Source of the DNA: Vibrio hangzhouensis
GTDB lineage: Bacteria; Pseudomonadota; Gammaproteobacteria; Enterobacterales; Vibrionaceae
Assembly: GCF_900107935.1 (NCBI RefSeq)
Contig: NZ_FNVG01000003.1
Location: forward strand, 62,001 to 126,000
Length of the DNA stretch: 64,000 bases
Direction of reading: 5' to 3'
The notes below the pieces were generated by a model that saw nothing but the letters and a program-made list of their open reading frames with translations, ran no database searches and was not told the origin of the DNA. Shown piece by piece: positions 9,063 to 18,746 of this stretch. Each line of letters begins with the position of its first letter. The first letter of the stretch is position 1. Position numbers and translations under genes: made by a program.

Positions 9063-9091
9063 TTGTCATAGGGCAATCATTCGCGTAGAAT
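9063..9091 (+). promoter_or_regulatory. rplU-rpmA promoter
   Basis: TTGTCA (9063-9068), a 17-bp spacer and TAGAAT (9086-9091), followed by a GC-rich discriminator CTGCGCCC. This is near-consensus sigma-70 form with the discriminator typical of ribosomal protein promoters, about 85 bp before the rplU ATG. Confidence 0.75.
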
Positions 9092-9177
9092 CTGCGCCCT
9101 ATTGATGATTAGTTTAGCGCACACCCTATTTGTTGAAATAACAATCAAAAGGCTGTGCGGAAAAAGCGGAGTAAAAT

Positions 9178-9489
9178 ATGTACGCTGTTTTCCAATCTGG
9201 TGGTAAACAACACCGTGTAAGCGAAGGTCAAACTCTTCGTTTAGAGAAATTAGACGTTGAAACTGGTGCAACTGTTGAATTTGATAAAGTTCTTCTTGTT
9301 GCTAACGGTGAAGACATTCAAGTTGGCGCTCCTCTAGTAGAGGGCGGCAAGGTTGTTGCTGAAGTAGTACAACACGGTCGTGGCGATAAAGTTAAAATCG
9401 TTAAGTTCCGTCGTCGTAAGCACTCTCGTAAGCAACAAGGTCACCGTCAGTGGTTCACGGAAGTGAAAATCACTGGCATCAACGCTTAA
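9178..9489 (+). CDS. rplU: 50S ribosomal protein L21
   Basis: A 103-aa ribosomal protein beginning [14 protein letters not shown], the family signature. The C-terminal basic stretch [20 protein letters not shown] contacts 23S rRNA. It is followed 21 bp later by rpmA, the usual pair, and is expressed from the strong promoter at 9063. The length equals E. coli L21. Confidence 0.98.
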   Translation: MYAVFQSGGKQHRVSEGQTLRLEKLDVETGATVEFDKVLLVANGEDIQVGAPLVEGGKVVAEVVQHGRGDKVKIVKFRRRKHSRKQQGHRQWFTEVKITGINA

Positions 9490-9510
9490 TTCGATTAGGA
9501 GAGTTTAACA

Positions 9511-9768
9511 ATGGCACACAAAAAAGCTGGTGGTTCTACTCGTAACGGCCGCGATTCAGAAAGCAAACGTCTAGGTGTTAAGCGTTTCGGTGGTGAGTCT
9601 GTTCTTGCAGGTAACATCATCGTACGCCAACGTGGTACTAAGTTCCACGCTGGTACTAACGTCGGTATCGGTAAAGACCATACTCTTTTCGCTCTTACTG
9701 AAGGTAAAGTGAAATTTGAAGTTAAAGGTCCTAAGAACCGTAAATTCGTTAGCATCGAAGCTGAGTAA
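9511..9768 (+). CDS. rpmA: 50S ribosomal protein L27
   Basis: An 85-aa protein starting [19 protein letters not shown], the flexible N-terminus that reaches the peptidyl-transferase centre. The core [15 protein letters not shown] follows. The AGGAG ribosome site sits just upstream of the ATG. It is the second gene of the rplU-rpmA operon and is closed by a strong terminator. Confidence 0.98.
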   Translation: MAHKKAGGSTRNGRDSESKRLGVKRFGGESVLAGNIIVRQRGTKFHAGTNVGIGKDHTLFALTEGKVKFEVKGPKNRKFVSIEAE

Positions 9769-9816
9769 TTAAGCGTTTCGCTAAATTACACAATGCTTTC
9801 AAGCTGAATTCAAAAG

Positions 9817-9842
9817 CCCTGCCGAATCGGCGGGGTTTTTTA
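9817..9842 (+). terminator. rpmA terminator
   Basis: CCCTGCCG (9817-9824) pairs with CGGCGGGG (9828-9835, one G-T pair) around AAT and is followed by TTTTTT. Confidence 0.88.
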
Positions 9843-10031
9843 TTTGTATTTAAATGAAGGCAGTCGATAGAGACGAATCTCTGGGTTAAGTCTTTGCAAA
9901 GCAAGGTCTAGCTTGGTGGGGAGTCGTCTCTGTCATCTGCTAAAATGTAGTGATAATCGAATGAAGCCATAAGGCGCGTCGTGATGACGTCCTATCCTTA
10001 TGGTGGGTGAGCGAAGAAGTAGTCGGAGTAA

Positions 10032-11204
<1,173 letters not shown>

Positions 11205-11231
11205 TTCAGGTTCGGTCGGTTTTTGATTGAG

Positions 11232-11262
11232 AAAGCTGCAAAGTTACTTTGCAGCTTTTTTT
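11232..11262 (+). terminator. obgE terminator
   Basis: A perfect 12-bp stem, AAAGCTGCAAAG (11232-11243) and CTTTGCAGCTTT (11247-11258), with a TTA loop and a run of T. Confidence 0.92.
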
Positions 11263-11348
11263 GTGTCTGGACCATTTGTAGTTTTCGTTTGCTCAGGCAA
11301 ACTAAACAGAAAGGCATGAGCAGATCAGACAAGCAAGGACGGCTCTAA

Positions 11349-12404
11349 ATGGATTTAAACCGGCGAATATCAGATGTAGACGGACTGATATTTAACCATT
11401 ATCGAGTGTTTCATGGCATCAGAATTGCCGCTGCGTTTGTCATCACTCTGGCTTTGACTTCTTATCTCAATCTGCCGGAAAGTACCTGGATACTCATCAC
11501 TCTGGTGGTAGTGATCGGTCCCATTTCGTATCTGGGCAATGTGTTACCGCGAGCCTGGCATCGAATCATGGGCACCCTGTTAGGCGCTTTATCAGGTGTG
11601 GTCGCCATCTGGCTGGGGCAATGGTCGTTGTTCGCAATGTATCTGTGGTGTGGCGTGGTGATGTTTCTTAGTGCATATTTTGCATTAGGGAAACGCCCGT
11701 ATGCCGGGTTGCTTATAGGCATCACGCTGGCGGTGACCATAGGGGCTGGCAATCATGATATTGAAATCGCACTTTGGCGAGGTCTGGATGTCTCCTTGGG
11801 CTGTGCACTGGCCGTATTATTCTGCGTTATCTATCCACAAAGAGCCTTTATTCATTGGCGGATGCGTTTAGGACGCATACTCACAAGGTTTGCTACTATC
11901 TATCACATTTCCAGCTCACCTAATATTCTGGAGAAACCCAAACTCGATGATCAGCAGCAGGCGCTGCTAAAAGAGATGATCACTCTCAGAACCCTGATTT
12001 CACCATCGGTCAAAGAGTCAAAATTGAGCATACACTTGTTGGAGGCTATTCAGGTACAATTGCGTAATACCCTGTATTCCATAGAACTTCTTCACACCTC
12101 ATACTGGAGTGACCGACACAGTCATCTCAACATGCTGTGGTCCCCATCGCTAACGGAGTGCCAGAAAGCGATTGAGCAGGAGTTTGATAACTTATCGCAA
12201 CTCATGCTTACAGGAACCATGAGCGGCGATATATCGCAATTGCCTGTCGAACAGAGCATGCAGAAGCTAAAGACCTGCATGCCCACGATATCGGGAGAGG
12301 AAACCAGCATCAATGGCTATATCTGGCTGAACCTGAAGTTGATGGAAGACCTGATCAGTCTCAGAAAGCTGTTGATCTATTCGCTAAACCTGTCTCACGA
12401 ATAG
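11349..12404 (+). CDS. FUSC-like inner-membrane protein (aromatic acid exporter / YccS-YhfK type)
   Basis: A 351-aa protein. The N-terminal half (about residues 22-165) has roughly six hydrophobic segments, including IRIAAAFVITLALTSYL, and PRAWHRIMGTLLGALSGV, a pattern typical of the FUSC/ArAE family. The C-terminal half is soluble and helical, presumably cytoplasmic. It is shorter than full AaeB or YccS (about 650-720 aa), consistent with a single FUSC module. Substrate is unknown. It is an independent gene between obgE and the ThrE-type pair. Confidence 0.7.
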   Translation: MDLNRRISDVDGLIFNHYRVFHGIRIAAAFVITLALTSYLNLPESTWILITLVVVIGPISYLGNVLPRAWHRIMGTLLGALSGVVAIWLGQWSLFAMYLWCGVVMFLSAYFALGKRPYAGLLIGITLAVTIGAGNHDIEIALWRGLDVSLGCALAVLFCVIYPQRAFIHWRMRLGRILTRFATIYHISSSPNILEKPKLDDQQQALLKEMITLRTLISPSVKESKLSIHLLEAIQVQLRNTLYSIELLHTSYWSDRHSHLNMLWSPSLTECQKAIEQEFDNLSQLMLTGTMSGDISQLPVEQSMQKLKTCMPTISGEETSINGYIWLNLKLMEDLISLRKLLIYSLNLSHE

Positions 12405-12515
12405 TTTTTACAATTTTGTTGTTTTTTGTCAATCGCGGTTCAATTATTGGTTCATCCCGATAGGAAAAGCCAATAAAATGAGCATTCTCTTATCAAGTGA
12501 TGAAAAAGAACTGGA

Positions 12516-13283
12516 ATGGATTCTAAACAAAGAGCCGTGTCCCGGCTAATTGCTCAAGCGGGTCAGATGTTGCTGGCTCATGGAGCGGAAAGTACCTTAG
12601 TAGGGGATATTACCCGACGTATCGGTATTGCTGCGTCAATGGATGAAGTCGAAGTATCCCTGTCAGCCAGTTCGTTGGTTGTCACTACCGTCTACAAAGA
12701 ACACTGTATTACCACTGCCAGACGAAGTCCGGATCGCGGCCTGAATATGCGTGTGGTGACTCAGGTTCAGCGCATCTGCATTATGATGGAGAAGGGGATT
12801 CTCGACCATCAGCTGGCCCAGCAAAAACTCAATCAGATAAGTCCTGAGCGCTACAACCGCTGGCTTGTTGTAGTTATGATTGGGTTATCGTGTGCCGCAT
12901 TCAGTCGGCTTGCTGGCGGTGACTGGTCGGTGTTTGCGATGACATTTCTGGCTTCGGCTTGTGGCATGATTGTGCGTCAGGAAATTGGCCACCGCCACTT
13001 TAATCCTTTACTCAACTTCGCTGTTACCGCTTTTGTGACCACTCTCATTTCAGCACAGGCAGTCATTTACAATATTGGTGCCCAGCCACAACTGGTGATG
13101 GCATCGTCGGTATTGATGTTGGTGCCGGGGTTTCCATTGATCAACTCTGTTGCAGATATGATTAAAGGCTACATCAACATGGGGATCGCCCGCTTTGTGA
13201 TGGCAAGCTTGCTGACACTGGCAACCTGTCTTGGCATCATTGGTGCGATGAGCTTGACCAATGTATTAGGGTGGGTGCAATAA
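12516..13283 (+). CDS. threonine/serine exporter family, N-terminal-type subunit (YjjP-like)
   Basis: A 255-aa membrane protein of the ThrE N-terminal domain family (formerly DUF1212). It opens with a soluble region containing LLAHGAESTLVGDITRRIG and ITTARRSPDRGLN, followed by about five TM helices with MLVPGFPLINSVADMIKGY, the conserved loop of the family. Its stop overlaps the next gene's ATG (TAATG), and the two are translationally coupled. E. coli YjjP/YjjB form a succinate exporter, so the substrate here could be a dicarboxylate or an amino acid. Confidence 0.82.
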   Translation: MDSKQRAVSRLIAQAGQMLLAHGAESTLVGDITRRIGIAASMDEVEVSLSASSLVVTTVYKEHCITTARRSPDRGLNMRVVTQVQRICIMMEKGILDHQLAQQKLNQISPERYNRWLVVVMIGLSCAAFSRLAGGDWSVFAMTFLASACGMIVRQEIGHRHFNPLLNFAVTAFVTTLISAQAVIYNIGAQPQLVMASSVLMLVPGFPLINSVADMIKGYINMGIARFVMASLLTLATCLGIIGAMSLTNVLGWVQ

Positions 13284-13756
13284 TGGCGAGTTTTGAACTG
13301 TTTCTGGCACTGCTGAATGATATGTTCTTTGCTGCGATCCCTGCGGTAGGCTTCGCATTGGTATTCAATGTGCCGCAAAATGCGCTGGCGTACTGCGCCA
13401 TTGGTGGTGCTTTGGGTCATGGCTCCCGTTTTCTGATGATGCATTACGGGATCCCGATTGAATGGGCGACCTTTTTTGCTGCGACCCTAGTTGGCATGAT
13501 AGGGGTACACTGGTCACATAAATTCCTTGCCCACCCGAAAGTGTTTACCGTTGCAGCGCTGATCCCTATGGTGCCAGGTGTGTTTGCATTTAAGGCGATG
13601 ATCGCCATGGTGGAAATTAATCACCTTGGATTTACGCCAGAGCTACTGGCGACGTTGATGGAGAACTTCCTGAAAGCGATGTTCATTATTGCTGGTCTGG
13701 CTATTGGTCTTGCCATGCCAGGGCTGTTATTCTACCGCCGTCGCCCGATAGTTTAA
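13283..13756 (+). CDS. threonine/serine exporter family, C-terminal-type subunit (YjjB-like)
   Basis: A 157-aa, four-to-five-TM protein corresponding to the C-terminal half of ThrE. Key segments are CAIGGALGHGSRFLMM and ALIPMVPGVFAFKAM. The ATG at 13283 overlaps the stop of the partner gene; the upstream GTG at 13271 is less likely. The transporter is split over two genes as in E. coli yjjP-yjjB. folA follows after 18 bp and may be co-transcribed. Confidence 0.82.
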   Translation: MASFELFLALLNDMFFAAIPAVGFALVFNVPQNALAYCAIGGALGHGSRFLMMHYGIPIEWATFFAATLVGMIGVHWSHKFLAHPKVFTVAALIPMVPGVFAFKAMIAMVEINHLGFTPELLATLMENFLKAMFIIAGLAIGLAMPGLLFYRRRPIV

Positions 13757-13774
13757 TTAGGAAGAAACGAAGTA

Positions 13775-14254
13775 ATGATCATCAGTATGATAGCCGCGAT
13801 GGCGCAAGATCGTATTATTGGTAAAGACAATCAGATGCCATGGCACCTGCCGGCCGACTTTGTCTGGTTCAAACAATGTACCATGGGCAAACCCGTGATT
13901 ATGGGACGAAAGACCTATGACTCCATTGGCCGCGCTTTACCTGGTCGACGAAACATTGTGGTAAGTCGCAATGCAGATTTAGAGATAGAAGGCGTCGATA
14001 CGGTTACCTCTCTTGAGCAGGCATTGGCGTTGGTCAGTGAGGTTGAAGAAGCGATGATCATTGGCGGAGGCAGCTTCTACACCTACTGCCTGCCGATGGC
14101 GAACAAGTTGTATCTGACTTACATCGATGCTCAGGTGGAGGGGGACACTCAGTTCCCTGACTGGGGAGAAGGCTGGAGCCAAACTCATAGTGAGCATTAC
14201 AAAGCCGATGAGAAAAACGCCTATGACATGGAATTTGTCATTCTGGAACGTTAG
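13775..14254 (+). CDS. folA: dihydrofolate reductase
   Basis: A 159-aa enzyme reducing dihydrofolate to tetrahydrofolate with NADPH. Motifs in order are MIAAMAQDRIIGKDNQMPWHLPAD (Met20 loop and catalytic Asp), VIMGRKTYDSIG, and IGGGSFY. The length matches E. coli FolA exactly. GAAGAAACG lies upstream of the ATG. It converges on apaH, the same arrangement as in E. coli, with a palindromic repeat block between them. Confidence 0.96.
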   Translation: MIISMIAAMAQDRIIGKDNQMPWHLPADFVWFKQCTMGKPVIMGRKTYDSIGRALPGRRNIVVSRNADLEIEGVDTVTSLEQALALVSEVEEAMIIGGGSFYTYCLPMANKLYLTYIDAQVEGDTQFPDWGEGWSQTHSEHYKADEKNAYDMEFVILER

Positions 14255-14264
14255 ATACAGAATG

Positions 14265-14302
14265 AGAACCTAGAACCTAGAACCTAGAACCTAGGTTCTA
14301 GG
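14265..14302. repeat. four tandem AGAACCT units ending in a 20-bp perfect palindrome
   Basis: AGAACCT is repeated four times without interruption (14265-14292). The last copy and a half form, with the following AGGTTCTAGG, a perfect 20-bp palindrome at 14283-14302. It fills the gap between the convergent folA and apaH genes. It could act as a terminator stem or be a small dispersed repeat; a related imperfect palindrome lies at 26783-26800. Confidence 0.85.
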
Positions 14303-14305
14303 GCT

Positions 14306-15115
14306 TTACTGGTTCAATGCAGGCTGAGAATAGAGTTGCTTGTCTTCCCAACGAATCAGCGTCAGACTGCCCCCCCAAACACAACCTGTATCCAAGCCAA
14401 TGACGGCTTGGCTGATATGACCACCTAGTGCCGCCCAATGACCGAACAGTACTGTTTTACTCAAAGGGATCCTTGAGGGGAGGGCAAACCAGGGAATGAA
14501 CTCATTTTGATTGACGTCTTCCGGAGGTAATTTGCATCCCATATCCAGACGGCCGTCAGGGTGACAAAAGCGCATTCTGGTAAAGGCATTGATAATATAT
14601 CTCCAGCGTTCTATGCCCTGGAGATCGGATTGCCAGTAGTCTGGGTGGTTGCTATACATATTTTTAATCAACTCACGCCAGTTGTCCCCCTTCAACTGCG
14701 ACTCGACTTCATGGGCGCAGTCGCGTGCCTGATTCAGGTTCCACTGAGGTGCAATCCCTGCGTGACACACAACAAACTCGTCGTGTTCCAGTAACAAAGG
14801 CTGTGAGCGTAACCAATCCAGCAGCTCGTCCTTATCATCGGCGTCAAGAATAGGCAGGGTTTTGTCTTTGGTTTTGGCTTTGTGGACGCCAAGAGAAACG
14901 GCGAGAAGATGTAAATCGTGATTGCCCAGACACACTTTGGCCGCATTCCCTAAAGAACGAACAAAGCGCAGGGTTTCCAATGAGTTAGGTCCTCTCGCGA
15001 CAAGATCTCCCGCAAACCAGAGGGTATCATTTTTATCATCAAATTGAATCTGTGATAACAGCACTTTCAATTCATCCAAACAGCCTTGGATGTCACCAAC
15101 AATATAATTTGCCAC
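14306..15115 (-). CDS. apaH: bis(5'-nucleosyl)-tetraphosphatase, symmetrical (ApaH)
   Basis: A 269-aa metallophosphatase that hydrolyses Ap4A to two ADP and can remove Np4 caps from RNA. The calcineurin-type metal motifs are GDIQGCLDEL near residue 7, FAGDLVARGPNS near 35, and GNHDLHLLA near 64. Later His ligands lie in VVCHAGI and FGHWAA. It follows apaG by 8 bp in the conserved apaGH pair, at the end of the lptD-surA-pdxA-rsmA block. Confidence 0.95.
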   Translation of the reverse strand: MANYIVGDIQGCLDELKVLLSQIQFDDKNDTLWFAGDLVARGPNSLETLRFVRSLGNAAKVCLGNHDLHLLAVSLGVHKAKTKDKTLPILDADDKDELLDWLRSQPLLLEHDEFVVCHAGIAPQWNLNQARDCAHEVESQLKGDNWRELIKNMYSNHPDYWQSDLQGIERWRYIINAFTRMRFCHPDGRLDMGCKLPPEDVNQNEFIPWFALPSRIPLSKTVLFGHWAALGGHISQAVIGLDTGCVWGGSLTLIRWEDKQLYSQPALNQ

Positions 15116-15123
15116 AAAAGTCC

Positions 15124-15504
15124 TTAGTTCAAAATGTTAGGCACCGCTAAACGAAACGGTTCGATTTCGGTGATAAACTCTTTGCCGCTGGCATCGAGCA
15201 TAATGTAGTGCCCCTGCATCACACCGACGGGGGTTTCGATCGCGGTCCCACTTGTGTAGGTGTATTCGTCGCTTTTATCGATGACAGGTTGCTGACCTAT
15301 GACACCGTCGCCTTCCACACTGATTTGTTTACCATTAGCGTCTGTGATCAGCCAGCGGCGGCTCATCAACTGCACCTGTTGTTGGCTGAGATTCTTGATG
15401 GTAATGATGTAGGCGAAGACGTAGCGCTTATTCTCAGGATCTGACTGTTCTTCTACGTACTTGGTGTGTACCTGGCACTTTACGCATGGTGAAGCGGTAT
15501 CCAT
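15124..15504 (-). CDS. apaG: ApaG protein
   Basis: A 126-aa protein of the ApaG/CorD beta-sandwich family with [22 protein letters not shown] start (here [17 protein letters not shown]), [11 protein letters not shown], and [15 protein letters not shown] ribosome site AGGAGAAAC precedes the ATG at 15504. It is cytoplasmic with no known catalytic activity. It lies between a terminator-like hairpin (15548-15575) and apaH, so apaGH may have a separate promoter. Confidence 0.94.
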   Translation of the reverse strand: MDTASPCVKCQVHTKYVEEQSDPENKRYVFAYIITIKNLSQQQVQLMSRRWLITDANGKQISVEGDGVIGQQPVIDKSDEYTYTSGTAIETPVGVMQGHYIMLDASGKEFITEIEPFRLAVPNILN

Positions 15505-15547
15505 ATGTTTCTCCTATGCCGTTGCTCTAGTCAGATATGACAAAAAA

Positions 15548-15575
15548 AACGCTCAATAGCAAGCTAGTGAGCGTT
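15548..15575. terminator. hairpin between rsmA and apaG
   Basis: AACGCTCA (15548-15555) and TGAGCGTT (15568-15575) form an 8-bp stem. Seven or more T follow on the minus strand, six on the plus. It should end or attenuate transcription from rsmA before apaG. Confidence 0.78.
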
Positions 15576-15582
15576 TTTTCTA

Positions 15583-16389
15583 TTACTTATGGTTGGCGTC
15601 GAGCCAGTTTGCCATGTCAACAAACTGTTGTAGCGTAAGGTTCTCTGGTCGCATTGATGGATTCACGCCAAGCTGTTCCAGAATTTCTGCAGACATTAGT
15701 GCTTTATAGCAGTTACGTACGGTCTTACGACGCTGGTTGAAGCCTTCACGACACACACGATCGAGCCATTTTAAGCTGGTTGCTGGGTAAGGCAGCTCTT
15801 CGTAAGGAACAAGACGTACTACTGCAGAGTCTACTTTTGGCGGCGGAACGAATGCCGTTGGTGGCACTTCAAGTACGGGTACCACTTTACAATAGTACTG
15901 TGCCATTACTGTCAAACGGCCATAGGCTTTGCTGCCTGGTCCCGCAGCTAGACGGTTAACCACTTCTTTTTGAAGCATAAAGTGCATGTCTTGAATGTCT
16001 TTATGGAATTCAAATAAGTGGAACATCAAAGGCGTCGAGATGTTGTATGGCAAGTTACCGAAGATACGTAGCTTGTTGTTTGGCTTCACAAGTTGAGTGA
16101 AGTCAAAGCGCATCGCATCGCCTTCGTGAATGGTAAGCTTGTCAGCCAGATCTGGGTGGGTACGCAGACGCTCGGCCAAGTCACGGTCAAGCTCGATAAC
16201 CGTAAACTTATCGACTTCTTTGCCCACCGGCTCAGTAATCGCGCCAAGACCTGGGCCGATCTCAACCAGGTTTTGACCTGGTCTTGGGTTAATTGAAGAT
16301 ACGATACCATCGATGATGTACGGATCGTTCAGGAAGTTCTGACCAAATCGTTTTCTGGCCTTGTGCCCTAAGTGGACATCATTTCTCAT
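15583..16389 (-). CDS. rsmA: 16S rRNA A1518/A1519 dimethyltransferase RsmA (KsgA)
   Basis: A 268-aa SAM-dependent enzyme that dimethylates two adenines in helix 45 of 16S rRNA, a late step in 30S maturation. Motifs are [11 protein letters not shown], the SAM loop [11 protein letters not shown], and the catalytic [21 protein letters not shown] is a conserved C-terminal segment. Its ATG overlaps the pdxA stop (ATGA), so the two are translationally coupled. Confidence 0.97.
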   Translation of the reverse strand: MRNDVHLGHKARKRFGQNFLNDPYIIDGIVSSINPRPGQNLVEIGPGLGAITEPVGKEVDKFTVIELDRDLAERLRTHPDLADKLTIHEGDAMRFDFTQLVKPNNKLRIFGNLPYNISTPLMFHLFEFHKDIQDMHFMLQKEVVNRLAAGPGSKAYGRLTVMAQYYCKVVPVLEVPPTAFVPPPKVDSAVVRLVPYEELPYPATSLKWLDRVCREGFNQRRKTVRNCYKALMSAEILEQLGVNPSMRPENLTLQQFVDMANWLDANHK

Positions 16390-17384
16390 TGTCTGCTCTC
16401 TACTAAGTCTATTGCGTACGCCAGCGCTGTCTCAAAGCTGCCAAAGTCTGCTTGGCCGCTGCCAGCAAGATCTATCGCGGTGCCATGATCAACCGATGTC
16501 CGTATAAAAGGTAGACCAAGAGTGATGTTTACTGAACGACCAAAGCCTTTGTATTTTAATACAGGGAGTACTTGATCGTGATACATGCCTAAGACAGCAT
16601 CCGCTTCGCGTAAATATTTGTCATTAAATATCGTGTCGGCCGGCAATGGACCAACAAGCTGATAATTTTTCTCTGTGCGAAGTTTTTCCAGGGTGGGAGT
16701 GATGGTTTCAATCTCTTCCATTCCTAGGCAGCCATCTTCACCCGCATGAGGGTTCAGGCCGCAGACATAGATGTTTGGCGTTTTGATGCCAAACTTGGTG
16801 ACCAAATCATGATGCAATATATCAACGATTCGCGTGACGCGCTCTTCGGTGATGGCGTTAGGTACTTCCGATAAGGGAAGGTGCGTCGTAACGAGTGCAG
16901 TTCTCAGTCCTTCCGTTGCCAGCATCATCACCACAAGCGGTGTATTTGATACCTCAGCAAAGAACTCTGTATGACCACTAAAGCTAACGCCAGCGCGATT
17001 GATCACCCCTTTGTGCACAGGGCCGGTGACAATAGCATCAAATTCACCTTTCATACAGCCTTTTGCGGCTTTTTCTAAGGTATTTAATACGTATTGACCG
17101 TTTGTCTCATCCAATACACCAGCGACAGCAGGGGTGGTCAGTGGCTCGTGCAGGACAATCAGGCTCCCCTTTTGTTGGGGACGATGATCGCTGGGATCAT
17201 AGTCAAGCAACGAAACCTCTATGCCTAACTGTTGTGCCCTGTCGGAGATGAGAGTTTTGTCGGCACAGACCACGACCTGATGTGGCCAGTCTTTCTGTGA
17301 CAGAGCTACGGCTAGATCGGGGCCGATACCAGCAGGCTCACCTGCCGTGACGACGATGCGTTTTGGCGCATTAGTTTGCGGCAT
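16386..17384 (-). CDS. pdxA: 4-hydroxythreonine-4-phosphate dehydrogenase PdxA
   Basis: A 332-aa enzyme of pyridoxal-phosphate synthesis that oxidises and decarboxylates 4-phosphohydroxy-threonine. It starts [21 protein letters not shown] at ATG 17384; the frame open to 17636 is only a shadow of surA. Conserved metal and substrate motifs are [22 protein letters not shown] and [11 protein letters not shown], with [13 protein letters not shown] near the end. Its start lies inside the last 14 bp of surA and its stop overlaps rsmA. Confidence 0.96.
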   Translation of the reverse strand: MPQTNAPKRIVVTAGEPAGIGPDLAVALSQKDWPHQVVVCADKTLISDRAQQLGIEVSLLDYDPSDHRPQQKGSLIVLHEPLTTPAVAGVLDETNGQYVLNTLEKAAKGCMKGEFDAIVTGPVHKGVINRAGVSFSGHTEFFAEVSNTPLVVMMLATEGLRTALVTTHLPLSEVPNAITEERVTRIVDILHHDLVTKFGIKTPNIYVCGLNPHAGEDGCLGMEEIETITPTLEKLRTEKNYQLVGPLPADTIFNDKYLREADAVLGMYHDQVLPVLKYKGFGRSVNITLGLPFIRTSVDHGTAIDLAGSGQADFGSFETALAYAIDLVESRQ

Positions 17385-18675
17385 TGTCGTCTTCCTCATC
17401 CTCAACCATTTCCACAAAGGCGCTGGCACGGATTTCCTGAATCCAGGCGGAGGCTTCTTCGTTAAATTTACGATTGAACAGGATACGATAGGCGCGGTTT
17501 TGCATCGCAGAACCGGTCTTGTCGACTTCTCGTCTATCCAGTACTTCGACAATGTGCCATCCGTGAACCGTCTTAAACGGTTCACTGACTTGACCAACAG
17601 GTAAGGTCTCCACCATATGTTTAAACTCAGGCACATACAGTTCAGGCGTCTGGTAACCTAACTCACCGCCTTGAACCGCCGAACCTGGGTCTTCACTGTA
17701 TTGCTCGGCCATTTCTGCAAAACTTGATTTGCCGGACTGGACGCGACTGATGATGTTGTTCAGCTCACGTTTAACACCTTCATCACTTAAGATCACGGTC
17801 GGCTTGATCAGAATATGACGAGCATTGACCTCAGTGACCGACACCGTCTCCAGGCCTTTGACATCTTCGATTTTCAGAATGTGGAAACCGACGCCGCTGC
17901 GGAAGGGGCCGATCACGGTGCCTTTAGACTGCATTTTGATCTGGTCAGCAAAAATGGTTGGCATTTCTTCTTTACGCATCCAACCCCAGTCACCGCCTTC
18001 CAGTGCTTTTGGTCCCTTGGAGTAGGTATATGCCATGGTTGCGAAGTCTTCACCTGAATTTAAACGAGTAACGATCTCTTTGGCTTGCTTTTCCTGAACA
18101 CTTTTATCTTCACCGTCGTTAAAGCGCAACTGAATGTGGCGGATCTTGTATGTAACGGTCGCGTCACTCTCTTTTGCCAGTAATTCAGCCAGATTATCGA
18201 CTTCTGCTGGCAGGATATTGATGCGCTGTCGCACCATGGCGTTGCGCGCTTCACTAGCAGCGATTTCATCACGAATCTGTTCACGGAAGGCTTCCCAAGT
18301 CAGGCCTTCTTCGCGAACCGTTTGACGCAGCTGCTCCAGAGTCTGGTTGTTGCTTTGCGCAATCTCATTCAGTGTAGTCTCTAGTCTGTTGTCATCAATA
18401 CGGACACCAATGCGATCCGCTTCCTGCAGTTGCAGTTTTTCAATGATGAGTTTATCCAGAATCTGTTCCTGAATGATGTCTGCGGGGGGAAGCTCCTGAT
18501 CATTTTTACGAGCGTTCGCCGTTAGTGTTTTAGTGGCTGAGTCAATGTCACTCTGCAAAATAACACCGTCGTTGACGATAACGCGAACGCGATCAAGTTC
18601 AACCGGCTCTGCGACGGCATGCAGTGACGCTACCGAGATAACAAGTGTTGAAATGAGTTTGCTTATAAATTTCAT
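17371..18675 (-). CDS. surA: periplasmic chaperone / peptidyl-prolyl isomerase SurA
   Basis: A 434-aa periplasmic chaperone for outer-membrane proteins. The signal peptide [20 protein letters not shown] has likely cleavage after AVA. An N-terminal SurA_N helical domain follows, then two parvulin domains: the first begins near KIRHIQLRF and the second near NARHILIKP. The start ATG 18675 has AGGAAT upstream; the GTG at 18699 is rejected because it would put charged residues ahead of the signal. It is the second gene of the lptD operon, which is apt because LptD itself needs SurA. Confidence 0.95.
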   Translation of the reverse strand: MKFISKLISTLVISVASLHAVAEPVELDRVRVIVNDGVILQSDIDSATKTLTANARKNDQELPPADIIQEQILDKLIIEKLQLQEADRIGVRIDDNRLETTLNEIAQSNNQTLEQLRQTVREEGLTWEAFREQIRDEIAASEARNAMVRQRINILPAEVDNLAELLAKESDATVTYKIRHIQLRFNDGEDKSVQEKQAKEIVTRLNSGEDFATMAYTYSKGPKALEGGDWGWMRKEEMPTIFADQIKMQSKGTVIGPFRSGVGFHILKIEDVKGLETVSVTEVNARHILIKPTVILSDEGVKRELNNIISRVQSGKSSFAEMAEQYSEDPGSAVQGGELGYQTPELYVPEFKHMVETLPVGQVSEPFKTVHGWHIVEVLDRREVDKTGSAMQNRAYRILFNRKFNEEASAWIQEIRASAFVEMVEDEEDDNAAN

Positions 18676-18746
18676 CGATATTCCTAGTGAGAACTTCACA
18701 GACTATGAGTCTGCGAAGTCAATAAAGTTCCTGATGTTATCGTGTT

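Noticed and set aside
17385..17636. N-terminal extension of pdxA
   Set aside because: The extension overlaps surA in another frame. The family starts at [19 protein letters not shown].
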